Assembly: GCF_012489685.1 (NCBI RefSeq)
Contig: NC_080042.1
Coordinates: forward strand, 21,032,150-21,096,149
Direction of reading: 5' to 3'
Length of the DNA stretch: 64,000 nucleotides
Origin: Lotus japonicus
Taxonomy: Eukaryota; Streptophyta; Magnoliopsida; Fabales; Fabaceae
A model generated the notes under the pieces. The model saw only the letters and a program-made list of their open reading frames with translations, did no database searches and had not been told where the DNA came from. The position numbers were made by a program, and so were the translations under genes. Below, in pieces: positions 1-11,144 of this stretch; the stretch's first letter is position 1, and each line of letters opens with the position of its first letter.

Positions 1-285
1 CCAGGGCCTCCAAAAAAGAAGGGCCCCAAAAATAATTCGAATACTTTTTACAGCGCTTTTACTTAAAAAAGCGCTAGCGCTTTTACTTAAAAAAGCGCTG
101 TAAATAGTCAATCTTTTACAGCGCTTCGTACCGCGGTATACTATTTAACAGCGGCGAGAGGTCTGAAGCGCTGTAAAAGGCCTTTTTTTTAGCTTAGTTT
201 TCCTATTAAACTTTCTCCAAAAAAAATTTAGGGGTCTATTTTTATTATTAACCCAGGGCCTCCAAAATGTCGGGACCGGCCCTGG
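1..285. repeat. DNA-transposon end fragments with GCGCTGTAAA-type inverted motifs
   Basis: The motif TTTACAGCGCTTTT and its complement AAAAGCGCTGTAAA recur about five times in both orientations between 48 and 180. Such short repeats in both directions are typical of subterminal regions of plant CACTA (En/Spm) elements. The phrase CCAGGGCCTCCAAAA occurs at 2-15 and again near 252, and the second copy runs into GGGACCGGCCCTGG at 272-285, which resembles a hAT terminal inverted repeat. I read this as overlapping remnants of two DNA transposons. No transposase is present, neither element is complete, and class assignment is tentative. Confidence 0.4.
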
Positions 286-1753
286 GGGTGGTGGTGGAAC
301 GAGATTGTTTGGGGAGATTTGCAGCTATCCTTCACTGTAAATTGATGACAATTCTGTTTGTGTATCTGGGCATACCAGTAGGTGGTAGACTGAAGAGTTT
401 GTCATTATGGGATTCGGTCATCAAAAAGATGAGGGGGAGGCTCTCTCTGTGGAAGCAAAAGCACATATCTTTTGGAGGACGGGTATGTTTAATCCAAAGT
501 GTTTTGTCTGCTCTCCCATTATTTTTTCTCTCTTTCTTTAAGATTCCAATTGGGGTGTTGTCAATATGTACTGGAATTATGAGGGACTTTTTATGGGGAG
601 GTGCTGATGCTGGTAAAAAAATTAATTGGGTCAAATGGTCAGAGGTGTGCAAACCTAAGACTCATGGTGGCCTTGGGGTTAAGGATTGGAGGCTATTTAA
701 TATGGCACTCTTAGGGAAGTGGAATTGGAGGTTCTTAACAAAACCGGACAGCCTGTGGTGTAAGGTGGTTAAAGCAAATTGCAATTCTTGTGGCGAGTCA
801 GCTTAGTGGAGGGAGATACAATCAATTAATGTGGATAATGGTTGGTCGTGGTTTAGGGACAGCTTGCAGAAATCTGTCTTTGAAGGTAATGAGAGGCAGT
901 TCTGGACTGAAAACTGGACGGGAATAGGGGGCCTGGAACTCCGCTTTAGGCGTTTATACAATCTGTCCTGTCAAAAGAGGGAATATGTGAAGAATATGGG
1001 CCAATGGGTGGATGGGGTGTGGCAGTGGACTTTCCGGTGGAGGAGGAATTTACCGGGTCATGAGGTGCGTTGGCTTGAGGAGTTATTGGCTGTTTTGCAA
1101 GGGGTTCGATTGGTTGAGAACAAACATGATGAATGGAGTTGGAAATTAGATGGGGGAGGATCTTATACTGTTAACTCATCTTATGTTTTTTTGCAGGCTT
1201 AATACTTAGAAGAACCAGAATCTGTTTTTAATTGGATTTGGGCTGCGCCAGCTCCTTCAAATATCAAAGCTTTTGCATGGCGAGTATTGTTGGGACGAAT
1301 TCAAACTCGTGAAAATCTGCTCAAGAGACAAGTATTTCATTCGGCTGAGGAAGTATTGTGTCCATTGTGCGTTTTAGAGGAAGAATCTGATTCGCATCTG
1401 CTCTTTTCATGTCCTGAATCGATGCTGATCTGGTATAAGTGCTTTGCGTGGCTGGGCGTCTTCACAGCTCAGGTTTCAGACCCAAAGATTCATTTAATGC
1501 AATTCCTTCAGCCTGGAGAAGTAAAGCACAAAAACTAGGTGAAATTGCAATCTGGTTGGCAACTATAAAATCAATTTGGGGGCTGCGTAACAATATTATT
1601 TTCAATGATGGGGTGTTGGATAAAGATCAAGTGTTAGAGCAGATTCCGGTAACAGCATGGCAATGGTTATTGTTAAGGACACGATTGGATGAATTTTCTT
1701 ATTCATGGTATGAGTGGAAATTGAATCCATGTTCTTGTTTATTATCCTTATAA
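286..1753 (+). pseudogene. LINE ORF2 C-terminal remnant (end of reverse transcriptase region plus zf-RVT domain)
   Basis: Three frames must be joined to follow the protein. The first part (to 806) contains YLGIPVGG and the FLWGG...KINWVKW block that follows the reverse transcriptase core of plant LINEs. The second (831-1202) contains a WFRDSL...ENWTG region. The third (about 1203-1538) carries the zf-RVT zinc-finger pattern CPLC-x9-H-x4-C near 1,359-1,415. In-frame stops at 804-806 and 1200-1202 and a frameshift near 1,500 break it; the last part runs to 1753. The reverse transcriptase catalytic core and the endonuclease are missing. It is a pseudogene with no expected function. Confidence 0.85.
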
Positions 1754-2231
1754 TTAAGGGGCTGTCATGGACTTAATTGCTGCTGGAATGATGCTTCCAT
1801 GGAATATATCAGAATTGGGATTTTGATAATATGAGTAGAAGGAGCCCGTGGCTTTGCTGGAACAATGCTTCATATTGGAATGAACATGGTACCTTTGGCT
1901 GTTGCAATGACTGGTTATTTATTATGGGTTTCTTGTATTTAGTCCTTCTTGGAGACCAACTCTTGATTACTTAAACCATGTACTATTTTTCCTTCACCAG
2001 GTTTTCCCAAGGGGGTTTTTCCTGGTAAAGGTTTTAATGAGGCATGATTTATTTAATCTGTCTCCATGGAGGTGGTGAGTGGTGGGTTATTAGTTGGATC
2101 ATTGTTGTTGGCATGTAAACTTTTGCTTCTTTTCTTTTTTCCTCTATACTCTTTTCTTTTCATTCTTGTATTGGGTTGAAGTACTCCTTGTACTTCATTT
2201 CAATATACTTCATTTTGCTTATAAAAAAAAA
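286..2231 (+). mobile_element. 5'-truncated LINE (L1-type non-LTR retrotransposon)
   Basis: The segment holds the C-terminal end of a plant LINE ORF2 (286-1753), then a T-rich 3' untranslated region (1754-2220) and an A-run at 2222-2231 that is the likely poly(A) tail. Short direct repeats at the ends could not be identified because the 5' end abuts other transposon debris. 5' truncation at reverse transcription is usual for LINEs. The element is dead. Confidence 0.8.
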
Positions 2232-2277
2232 CCCCTCCTAATTAATTTCCTATATTCATTAAATTAAAACATTAAAA

Positions 2278-2874
2278 TTGGGAAATTCAACCCATCTTCA
2301 CCTTAACTCCACACACGCTCCTTCTTCTTCACTTCACTGCATCACAAAAATGGTGGGATTCTCAGACCTCTCCAACACCGAAGACTATGCAATCGACGAA
2401 ATCATCTCCGAAGCACAAGACGCATGCGTTCTAGACCAACTCGTCGCCATCAATAGCGCCTGTTTCACCGACTTCGTTCTCCCCTCCGACCTCGACTCCC
2501 GTTTCCTCAAGCTTAAGTCTCTCCCCACTAACCGCACCACCCCACCACCGTACCAAAGCTCAAATCTTTTCCACCCTCAATGGAAGAAACCTCCATGAAA
2601 CCGTCAAGGGTAACGAGAAAAGTTCCATTTTTCGCCTCCCAAACATGACCCAGAACCAGATGAACCCACAATAAACCCATATCATTCTGGGTGTGTCTCT
2701 TCGCCCTCGGAGAAGAAGCTGAAATCAAAATCAAAACCGAAACATGGGTTTGTTTCCCTACCTTTTGCCTCAGGTTCTTCCCATACATCTGAAGAAAGCT
2801 CAATGTCTCTGATGCTTTCACACCATTACCAACCTCGGAACCTCTTCGGCTTCAGCAACTTTGACACTGACTAA
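2278..2874 (+). pseudogene. broken copy of a small host gene, family not named
   Basis: From an ATG at 2350 a frame encodes an N-terminus (MVGFSDLSNTEDYAIDEI...) with an acidic, globular look and host-like codon use, preceded by a plausible 5' leader rich in CA/CT. The frame fails after about 75 codons near 2,570. Later pieces in other frames (CVSSPSEKKLKSKSKP near 2,690-2,740) look like a basic C-terminal part of the same protein, so frameshifts have split it. I believe the N-terminus belongs to a conserved uncharacterised plant family but cannot name it. Alternatively it is a gene fragment carried by a transposon. Confidence 0.4.
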
Positions 2875-3030
2875 GCACTCCACGTTTTGTTTACCCTTTT
2901 AGGTTGGAGACAGAGCCAATAAGCTACCTTTCATGGAGGATCACAAAGTTTCAATCTTTGCTTGATTGGGCATAACAGAGCTAAGTGGGCAAAGAAGCGA
3001 CAGTCAGGGGGGTTCAAATTTTTCAAATGA

Positions 3031-3340
3031 ACAGATAATAACTTTTTTTTTTTTGAAAAAACCAAATATATAGATATGAAGTAAAGAGACTTCGACCCGT
3101 ACAAAATCAGTACATAAAATAACAGAAAAAGAAATAAGGGGAAAGCATAATTCACCCTTCGAAAACAGCAAAACTAAACTAGAAAAAACAGCTTAAAAGA
3201 CAAAATATACAAGGTCCAAAGCCTACTAACAGACCAGCCAAGACCCAAAGTCTAGGAAAGAAAGAGAACGAGCAATAAGGCTTCCCCAAAAGAAAACCAA
3301 TTGAGCTTAGCAACAACAGACAAAAAGGGCACAATTATTT
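3031..3340 (-). repeat. 3' end of a second LINE-like element, antisense
   Basis: On the minus strand this segment ends in a run of A (T-run at 3042-3055 on the plus strand) preceded by a tail with GTACGGGTCGAAG, which resembles plant LINE 3' ends. There is no coding content. The boundary on the high-coordinate side is uncertain. Confidence 0.35.
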
Positions 3341-3952
3341 GATCATATAGTCCCCAGGAAGCACAGACACTTCAAGGTAATGGCGTGTCCAGGTGTCTGA
3401 CACGAGAGCGACACCGACGCTTTGCCGACACCTGTTGGACATGTGTCCGACACTTGTTGGAGGTGTCGGATTTAAAAAATATTTTTTGAGGCTTGAACAC
3501 GGTGTGGACACGACTCAGACACCTCTCTGAAATTTAGCTGACACTCCTTCATGGCTAGACACTTCTTATGACACCTATATTAGTTTTTTAACATTTTTTA
3601 AAGTTAAATACAAAATACATTTTAAATAATAGAGGCTATGTTTTTTTAATGATGATGATGGTAATGATCAAGCAAGAAGAGGGAGCCACTACATAGATTA
3701 GCTCTCTTGTTTTAGAGATAAAGTAGAAAGTGCTTAAACTGCTAGGAAGCACGGACACTTCAAGGTAACTTAGAAAGTTTTAAGTTATAGTTGTAATTAG
3801 ATTAACTTGTTAGTTGTCACTTGTCACACTTGACCTTAATTTCAAACTCTCTTTGTTTAACATTTAATGACAATAGTTGTTTTCTTGTGGAACATATGTT
3901 CTCTTTATTTAATGAATTTAGTTTTCTTTTTGCTTTTTAATTTGATAGTATG

Positions 3953-3986
<34 letters not shown>

Positions 3987-6300
3987 GTGTGTGTAAGACC
4001 CAAGTTTTTAAGCTTAGAATAAGTGGAAGAGATTTCCATTCACGATTAGGTTTGACGTATTGAGAAGGGAAACCTGAACAAAATTTTATTAAAGGAAATA
4101 TATTTATGAAGGAGAAAGTTCAGGAAAAGTCAAAGGATTTTATCGAAGTCGATTTAAGTTATAGCACGATCGTTATACGCTTAACCTAGGTCAGAAACCC
4201 TAGTATATAGCTAATTTTCACTTTTAGGCACGACGGAAGTTAATTCCAAAAATATTCAGAGAAATGTTAGAACTTCTCTTTTTCCATATATCACAACCGT
4301 TTCGAGGCGAAACTCTAGGATCTACGCACGTCCGATTCCAATCATCGGAAGTTTGCCGAAACCGAAACCCTGGAATTTCAAAACCCTAGAATTTCTCGAC
4401 AATGAAGACTTTTTCTATTCAGAGCTTCAAATGAATATTCCACACGCGTACACCCATTTCTCTTGATGATTTCAATCTTTCTTCCGAAGGAAGTTTTCTA
4501 TTCCGACATTCGATGCAAAAAGCAACTTATCGGGTAAAATAGTTTTACACCGACTATGCATTTGTTGCCAAAAATATAAGGAGACCTCATTTTAGTTTTG
4601 GAATTCTTTCGCCAAAACATATCTTAGAATTCATGAAGAATGACGCCGGAAAAATCAGATTCGCGAAACTTTCATTTCGCCGCGAATTTCCATCTTCTAC
4701 ATATAGCAAGAAAGGTGAGAAAATTTACAAGAACTCCTCCATTTCTCTCCCAAACCCGCGAGCTCCATTGAAGAGGAAGGAAGAAGAGTTTTTCTTCATC
4801 TCTTGCTTGATCGTTGATTAATCAGTTGCTGCTTCAAGGTTTCGAGGTATAGTCGCTAATCCTTACCTCTGATTGCTTTTTCCATAGCTTTTCTGTAGAG
4901 TTTTCTGAGCGGATAGTTTATGGGTTTTTGCAAAACTATCCTGAATCTTTCATTTCTGATTCTAAACCTCTTCTATATGTGCCCAAGATCACTTCTGCCG
5001 GATTAGATTTTCCGTTATGTCGCCGGAATTCCGCCGGAATCAATTTTAGCCTTAAATACCCATTTTTGGAGTTTTTGAGGTAAAGCTTCAACCTTTAGGC
5101 TAAAAACTATCGCCTTAGCTTAGTGCTAGTAGGATTAGTTGTCATAAACGTCGTTGGTGACGTCCCTGCAAAATTTTATTTTTGGGATTTCAGTTTTGAA
5201 ATTTCTAAGTTAAAAATCATGACCAAAATACCCCTGCGACAGTTTTTGATCCGATAATTTTTCCGAGTTCAGAATACCCTTAGTTACGGCTTATGAAAGC
5301 ATAGGAACCAAGTTTGATCGAAGAAAAATCGAGCCCCATAATTACCTAAAGTGGCCGAGCCCTATTAAGGGGGAGGAGGAAAATTTCCTTTTCCGAAAAC
5401 TTATCTTTCGCGCTAGATTATCGTACCTTAGAGTATAGATTACTTCGTGTAACCTTAGTAAGTATCGATAGCTTAGTTCTCGATAGATTCTGATAGTATT
5501 TCTGTGACTTTGCGTTAAAGGAACTTTTGAGGAATTTCCTGAGGAGCAACGCTTTGCTTGTGAGGAAGAGTTAGAAGATAATCCTGGAGAATCTGCAGGT
5601 GAGGGCTTCTCACTGAATCTCTAGTTAATGCTTAGGGTCGATGTTTCGACATTGTTTACTGTTTATGCACTGGAATTGTGTGTGATTGGAAAATGTTTTC
5701 TGAGGCTTCGACTGACAATGTAGATGATTCATCTACTGAATGTTTTTGAGATTGTCTTACATGCTATGTGCTATGTGGGTAATCTAGGATGTGTGGTGCA
5801 TGCTTTATATGCTAAGTGCTAAGTGTTTATGATGCGATTTATTGATATATGACATGTTGTTGATTGTGATGATTTAAATATGCTCTGTACTGGAATCTGA
5901 GATTCTGAATGGTGAGATTAGCGGGCAGGTCATGCCGATTTTATTTTGAGAGTTTTGAGAAAGTTTGATAGGACGAACGAGGTTCGGGCCTTAATCTTGT
6001 TTAGTGGATCGAGACATCCTCTGGAAGCGACTTGGGATTGGGAGATCCCGCAAATGTATAAGACTTACGATAAGACAAAATGGAATCTATTTTATAAAGA
6101 AAATTCATAAGACCTTAAATAACCTCAAAATCTTTAAGTAATGATAACAACCTCGAAGGAAGGCATTGAAAGTCAAATCATGGTTTTGGAAAAGCGAGGA
6201 GTGTCGTCGGATCCAAGTGTTGAGGAGTTTGGTAAGTTCTGAGTATGTTGGTACTTCTTCGCTCGTTGAGCAGTTTGTTAGTCATCCAAGGGATGAGCCG

Positions 6301-6407
6301 AGAAGCTTCACTGAGGCGTGAGACCTTGTGAAGGCGGGATACTCCACTGAGGCGTGAGACCTTGTGAGAGCATGAAACTTCACTGAAGCGTGAGACTTCG
6401 TGAGAGT
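6301..6407 (+). repeat. hairpin-type tandem repeat, 3 units of about 36 bp
   Basis: Three consecutive units share TTCACTGA(A/G)GCGTGAGAC and a (T/C)(T/C)GTGA end. Each unit can fold on itself through TTCAC/GTGAA and GAAG/CTTC. The other family-A copy has seven units at the corresponding place, and family C has about ten. Confidence 0.8.
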
Positions 6408-6449
6408 ATTGATGACCCGAAGAGTCATCGTGAGCGGTAGTCACTCAGG

Positions 6450-7115
6450 CACGCGTGAGTCCGTATGTTCAATCAGAGGGATTGGATCGATTCAGCGATT
6501 GCCATTTTACCTCGCGTGAATCCGTATGTTCAATCCGAGGGATTGGATCGATTCAGCGACAACTTTTCGACACGCGCGAATCCGTATATTCAATCCGATG
6601 GATTGGATCGATTCGGCGGTAGTCACTCAGGCACGCGTGAATCCGTATGTTCAATCCGAGGGATTGGATCGATTCAGCGATAACCTTTCGACTCGCGCGG
6701 ATCCGTATGTTCAATCCGATGGATTGGATCGATTCGGCGATAGTCATTGGACACGCGCAATGTCCGTATGTTCGACTCTTTTGAGTGAACCGACTTGGCG
6801 TTGTCATTGGTTGCGTGTGCGAGTCCGTATGTTCATCCCGATGGGTTGGATCGACTCGACATGCCTAATTGTGGGAGTCGCGTGAATCCGTATGTTCAAT
6901 CCGAGGGATTGGATCGATTCAGCGATAACCTTTCGACTCGCGCGGATCCGTATATTCAATCCGATGGATTGGATCGATTCGGCGATAGTCATTGGACACG
7001 CGCAATGTCTGTATGTTCGACTCTTTTGAGTGAACCGACTTGGCGTTGTCATTTGTTGCGTGTGCGAGTCCGTATGTTCAACCCAAGGGGTTGGATCGAC
7101 TTGACATGCCTAATT
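6450..7115 (+). repeat. minisatellite of about 61-bp units with a 245-bp higher-order period
   Basis: About ten to eleven units share CCGTATGTTCAATCCGA followed by GGATTGGATCGATTC. Every fourth unit is especially similar: ATCCGTATGTTCAATCCGAG at 6641 recurs at 6886, a 245-bp spacing. Because the unit lacks stop codons in several frames, open frames appear on both strands, but they only reflect the repeat. The array is absent from the second family-A LTR, which passes from the TGACCCGAAGAGTCATC motif to the following LTR sequence with a short spacer. Confidence 0.9.
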
Positions 7116-8274
7116 GTTGGGCTATCCTGGGGATAAGTCCGGGAAACCGGGAGTTTCCGAGTATGTGATACTCTTTGCTTGTTGAGCAGTTGTGACCATC
7201 GGATTGAGATGAGTCGGATGATCCGGAGATCATCAAGAGTTACTATGTGATGTGAAGAAGTGTCTTTTGTCGCAGAATCGACTTTACCTTAGGGTAAGCT
7301 TTTAGAGACTTTAATTTACCTAGAACACGTGGCGACGTGTCGAGAGAGAGTCGGAGACGTTGTTTGACTAATCATCCTGCATTCATGCATACTGATTTAG
7401 TTGTCGAGTGTGATTGTTATTTGTTAATCCTATTTGGAACATGTTAATTGTTATTATTGCTGTTAAGTTCATTATGGAATATGCAACCCTAGGATGTTAT
7501 CCCTAGCTATAAGCCTAAGTGGCTATTATCTTATTTATATCTATTGGTGCTATTATTTACATAATTCTTTGGAGTTGACCCTCGCGTCTTCTGTGTGTGC
7601 TTTGGCGAACAAACGCCCTTTGTCAGATGTCTTTGGCGGACTGGTTCACGACGGTTCACCCTTCGGGGGAAACTAGAGTTGGGATGCTGGAACAGAAGCG
7701 CATCGCGATAGCAAGCGGAGGACGGATGGTGTACATAGACTAGGTCGTTCTGGATTTCGAATTCGGACGACGATCATGCCAGCACGTAGGATTGAGTGTT
7801 AGTGTGAGCTCCTCGAGATGGGATTAGTGTAGGAGTAGAGTCTTGGCTCTGAACATTATTTGTTTCATTCGGGACAGGGTAGTTTCCCACCTATAGCTTT
7901 TTGTGTGGTTTCTTTACGGGAATCACAGAGAGTTGGTTGGACTTAGGAGGTCTTGCTTCAGGCCGATGGGCCAGCTTATTCTCAGTTTTGAGGGATGGTG
8001 TTGCGGACACTTGACCTTTCTTGTGGATTGTACCTTTTGCCTTCGGGCGTTACACTTTTCTTTCCGTCACTGGAGGTTTACTCGTGACGAGGTTGCTACT
8101 ACAGCGGGGGCTGTTTATATATTGTATATTAGTTCTGATTTTGTTATTGTTGGGTTTTATTTAATTCCGTCTTGTCTTAGTTATTATCAAAAAAAAATAT
8201 ATTCACGTTTTTCCGCATTAAGTTTACTTTCGGTTACTAAAGTGACGCCACCGAAATCGGGGTGTTACAGTGTG

Positions 8275-8587
8275 TAGATATATAATTTTATTTTATTTTT
8301 TAATATATATTTATATATATACGCGGTGTCCTCGTTTGTCGTGTCGTGTCCGTATCTGAATCCGTGCTTCATTAAAACTTGATTCATTGGACCTAACACT
8401 AAAAAAATTCAAAATTTTCTAATACAATAAATATTTACCATCAGATAGGAGATAAGAGGATAGAAACAACAAATCGATTCAACAACAGAAGGAGGTCACC
8501 GAAGAAAATAAAATATAACACCAAACACACCAAACTTATTGACACAAAAAACGAAAAAACAATATGGATCAAAAGCCAAAGTTTCTA
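8275..8587. other. non-coding: right end of the GTGTCC repeat, then AT-rich DNA
   Basis: The first 100 bases finish the GTGTCC-type repeat. The rest is A-rich with no open frame or motif that I recognise. Its last nine bases (8579-8587, AAGTTTCTA) are the target-site copy of the MITE that follows. Confidence 0.6.
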
Positions 8588-8829
8588 GGCTTAAATATGT
8601 TGGGGGCCCCTATAAAATAGGGGTCCTTTGGTTTAAGCCCCTACAAAATTTTTTCTTGGGAATAAGCCCCTAATGAGAAAATAATATATAGTGATAAGCC
8701 CCTGCCGTCAACTTCCGTTAAAAAATATATGAGTCAGCAAACGGAGCTGACGTGGACCTTTGCCACCTCATCAAGTGGGCCCACAAGCTGCTGACGTGGA
8801 AATGAGAAGAGAAATATGAAAATGCCAAA

Positions 8830-8895
8830 TGTGGGATTTGAACCCAAGACCTAGAACATAATGGGCAACATCCTTCCCACTAGGCTACAAGCTGC
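8830..8895 (-). repeat. tRNA-like sequence in left MITE arm
   Basis: On the minus strand, TAGCCTAGTGG (A-box-like, 8877-8887) is followed by GGGTTCAAATCCC (B-box-like, 8833-8845), with the order and spacing of an internal Pol III promoter. It is the mirror of the copy at 9562-9628. It is not a functional tRNA: the acceptor arms do not pair convincingly. Confidence 0.55.
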
Positions 8896-8979
8896 ATCAT
8901 TAGTATAAGTGCAAAATTTAATATATATCTTATTTAAACTGAAGCTGCTAATATTTCAACCAAAAATTTAAAAATGTCC

Positions 8980-9045
8980 TAAGCATGATTTGAACCCAAA
9001 ACATAGAGGTTCATGGAGGAGGCTCTAACCACTAAGTCAATGCCT
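8980..9045 (-). repeat. second, diverged tRNA-like sequence in MITE centre
   Basis: On the minus strand TGACTTAGTGGTTAGAG is followed by GGGTTCAAATC, again an A-box/B-box-like pair. It differs from the arm copies, so it has a separate origin or is much older. Confidence 0.4.
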
Positions 9046-9427
9046 AATTTATGCATGTATTTTTAGCGCAAAACTAAATATATATTTAAAAACAAACTGA
9101 TAATGCTAAATAAATTTGATGTGGTAGATCTAAAAATTACATTTTTAGGCTCTTAGACGCTCTTATATAATGTATCAATTTGAAACAAAATAAAATATTA
9201 AATGTAAATAGAAAAACATATTTACAAAACTTTAAAACGTAAAAAAGTTAAATCTTACAAATTTATTAGAGTTCATATATTGACTTTTTTTAAGTACTAA
9301 TGAGTATATATACTGAAAGAACAAAATAATAGTTTTTTATGATTTAAGTGGGGTTGAATTCTTGTTCTTTTTTTTACATAATATATATATATATATATAT
9401 ATTGTTGTGCGCATGAATAACAAAATG

Positions 9428-9490
9428 AGCCAGTGGCTCAATTGTAAGGACATTGAGTATGATCCTTCATTTATGGTGTTCGAATCCTGA
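9428..9490 (+). repeat. third tRNA-like sequence in MITE centre
   Basis: GTGGCTCAATTGTAAGG followed by GGTGTTCGAATCC resembles A and B boxes at tRNA-like spacing. The folded ends are poor, so this is a relic at best. Confidence 0.4.
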
Positions 9491-9561
9491 TTATGGTGTT
9501 TTTAAAAAAAATTGTTAGTTTAAATGAGATATATATCAAATTTTGCACTTGTATTAAAGAT

Positions 9562-9628
9562 GCAGCTTGTAGCCTAGTGGGAAGGATGTTGCCCATTATG
9601 CTCTAGGTCTTGGGTTCAAATCCCACAT
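9562..9628 (+). repeat. tRNA-like sequence in right MITE arm
   Basis: TAGCCTAGTGG (9570-9580) and GGGTTCAAATCCC (9612-9624) form an A-box/B-box-like pair, and the region around the B box can form a T-arm. The sequence is the inverted copy of 8830-8895. Confidence 0.55.
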
Positions 9629-9940
9629 TTGACATTTTCATATTTCTCTTCTCATTTCCACGTCAACAGCTTGTGGGCCCACTTGATGAGGTGGCAAAGG
9701 TCCACGTCAGCTCCGTTTGCTGACTCATATATTTTTTAACGGAAGTTGACGGCAGGGGCTTATCACTATATATTATTTTCTCATTAGGGGCTTATTCCCA
9801 AGAAAAAATTTTGTAGGGGCTTAAACCAAAGGAACCCTATTTTATAGGGGCCTCCAACATATTTAAGCCAAGTTTCTATAAACACAGCTTCTACTATTCT
9901 ACATCTATACTTTAGTAGAAGAAAAAAAATATCACGAATA

Positions 9941-10198
9941 TCAAGGCAAAATAATCTTAAAGGTGGCATAGTCATGATAATCCAGCTGGAACTCGTCATG
10001 CATAAATGTGCACTCAATACTAAACCAAACACATTCACCAATCACCATATACGACAGATTGCACCGGTTGAATACTTCTTTAGTCCGTCCACGAGGATGT
10101 AAAGCAGGCAAAGGTTCATGGTAGTATATATGGTACCAGGAGGACACACCAAAACCTCCCAATTCAACAACCAACACCGGCCAAGTGCCAGCAAGCAC
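9941..10198 (-). pseudogene. possible exon remnant of a host gene, unrecognised
   Basis: A minus-strand frame of about 85 codons has protein-like composition (VLVVELGGFGVSSWYHIYY..., ending YATFKIILP), rich in aromatic and charged residues and unlike the surrounding AT-rich spacer. I do not recognise the family. There is no clear start, promoter or partner exon nearby, and an overlapping frame on the same strand is equally open. It could be a stray exon or chance. Confidence 0.2.
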
Positions 10199-11140
10199 AG
10201 AAACAGCAGGAGATTTTTGGGTTGTCTACACCTAAGAAAATACCTCTAGAAGTTGTGGTTGAGCCTAGACTCCCAAACCATCTCTATTCCCTATAAGTAT
10301 TTATCCTACTCTAAGGTTTTCTCTCTAAGAGCTTCAAGATTAGTATGATTTGTCGAAGCTTAATGTCATCATACTCGTTGGCAAGAAAAAAGATTAAGAA
10401 GACTTCCTTTTTGTAAGATTGATGAAAAAATTATGATCTTTGAGAGTAGGGATGCTAATAATTAGTGCGCGCGTGTAACAGTTTGAACTGCCAATGTTTT
10501 GTAATACTCATTTATCTTATTGAAATATATGGCATGTTTACTCTTTTACTTTTTGGGTTGTCTACACCGTCAAGGTGCACGTGTGTGTGAGAGACAGAGT
10601 GGGAGGAGTAAGTGAGTGTGGGTCTTTGGTGCAAATAGCTGCAAAACTTGATCTACTAATATAATTTAAAATTTCAAGGGGTTCAAAAAAAATTATATAA
10701 AGAGTAAATGCAAATTAGATGAACCTCCTCAATAAGAGCTGGGTCCGAAAATTGTTTGTATCCCTCTCATCTATATGCAAATTGTTCTGTCTCCATTGTT
10801 TGTATGACTATTAGTTTGATGGGGTTTGGTTTGAATGTGTTTTCACTAATCTGAAAGTTCCATTCCTGAGCTTAATTTCTCTTGTTTTAATTACTAATGT
10901 TAATTTCCCTAACTGGTTTGGTTTTAATTACTGAGGTTAATTTTTTTTATAATATAAATGAAAAGTAAAAAAAATTCACCTGAGCTCATTATTCTTACGT
11001 GGCCATGTCACATGGGCCACCGAAATTCTGGCGTTGGCCCAAACAGATGGAGGGACCAAAACCAAATATGAGGTAAATGATAGAGACCAAAAACTTAATT
11101 AAGCCTTAAAACTATAATTATAGTTTCTTTAGTTTTAATA
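10199..11140. other. gene-less AT-rich spacer
   Basis: There is no supported frame, RNA gene or transposon terminus. Short purine-rich and T-rich runs are present, and near 11,040-11,100 there is a phrase of the type found in MITE ends (GGACCAAAACC). Nothing else is recognised. Confidence 0.5.
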
Positions 11141-11144
11141 CTAT

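Larger units (their letters stand above)
3992..8269 (+). mobile_element. solo LTR, family A copy 1 (chromovirus/Tekay-like), 4,278 bp
   Basis: The element begins TGTAAGACCC and ends GGGGTGTTACA, giving TG...CA termini, and is flanked by GTGTG at 3987-3991 and 8270-8274. The left flank is itself a GT repeat, so this duplication is weak taken alone. The segment matches a second copy at 25,861-28,605 plus 39,292-39,601 over nearly its whole length. No primer-binding site, gag or pol is present, so it is best read as a solo LTR left by recombination between two LTRs. It contains a 36-bp repeat block (6301-6407) and a 61-bp minisatellite (6450-7115). Short frames inside it are not genes. Confidence 0.85.
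3356..8375. repeat. GTGTCCGACAC-rich repeat element, split by a solo LTR
   Basis: The left part (3356-3580) is packed with GTGTC/GACAC words, and the right end (about 8320-8375) contains GTGTCGTGTCCG and CCGTGCTTC, the complement of GAAGCACGGACAC at 3748. The phrase AGGAAGCAC(A/G)GACACTTC occurs twice, at 3356 and 3744. The interior is AT-rich, with a TA microsatellite at 3953-3976, and was opened by insertion of the LTR at 3992-8269. It looks like a degraded inverted-repeat DNA transposon, class unassigned. Confidence 0.4.
8588..9869. mobile_element. foldback MULE-type MITE with 353-bp terminal inverted repeats
   Basis: The left arm (8588-8940) and right arm (9517-9869) are near-perfect inverted copies, beginning GGCTTAAATATGTTGG and its complement. 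The element is flanked by an exact 9-bp direct repeat AAGTTTCTA (8579-8587 and 9870-9878), the size usual for Mutator-like transposition. The 576-bp centre has no coding capacity and includes a TA microsatellite (9380-9402). It must have moved with a transposase supplied elsewhere. Each arm carries a tRNA-like sequence, and two more occur in the centre. Confidence 0.9.

Noticed and set aside
4633..4821. 62-codon frame in family-A LTR
   Set aside because: It falls in the leader-like part of a solo LTR; the second copy at 26.5 kb breaks it by substitutions and gaps.
6460..7136. Overlapping open frames on both strands, 70-120 codons, with repeated peptides
   Set aside because: They follow from a stop-free tandem repeat; several frames are open at once and there is no start context or conservation across LTR copies.
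8830..8895. Genuine tRNA gene
   Set aside because: The A- and B-box-like words are present, but acceptor and anticodon arms do not pair well and the copy is mirrored in the other MITE arm.
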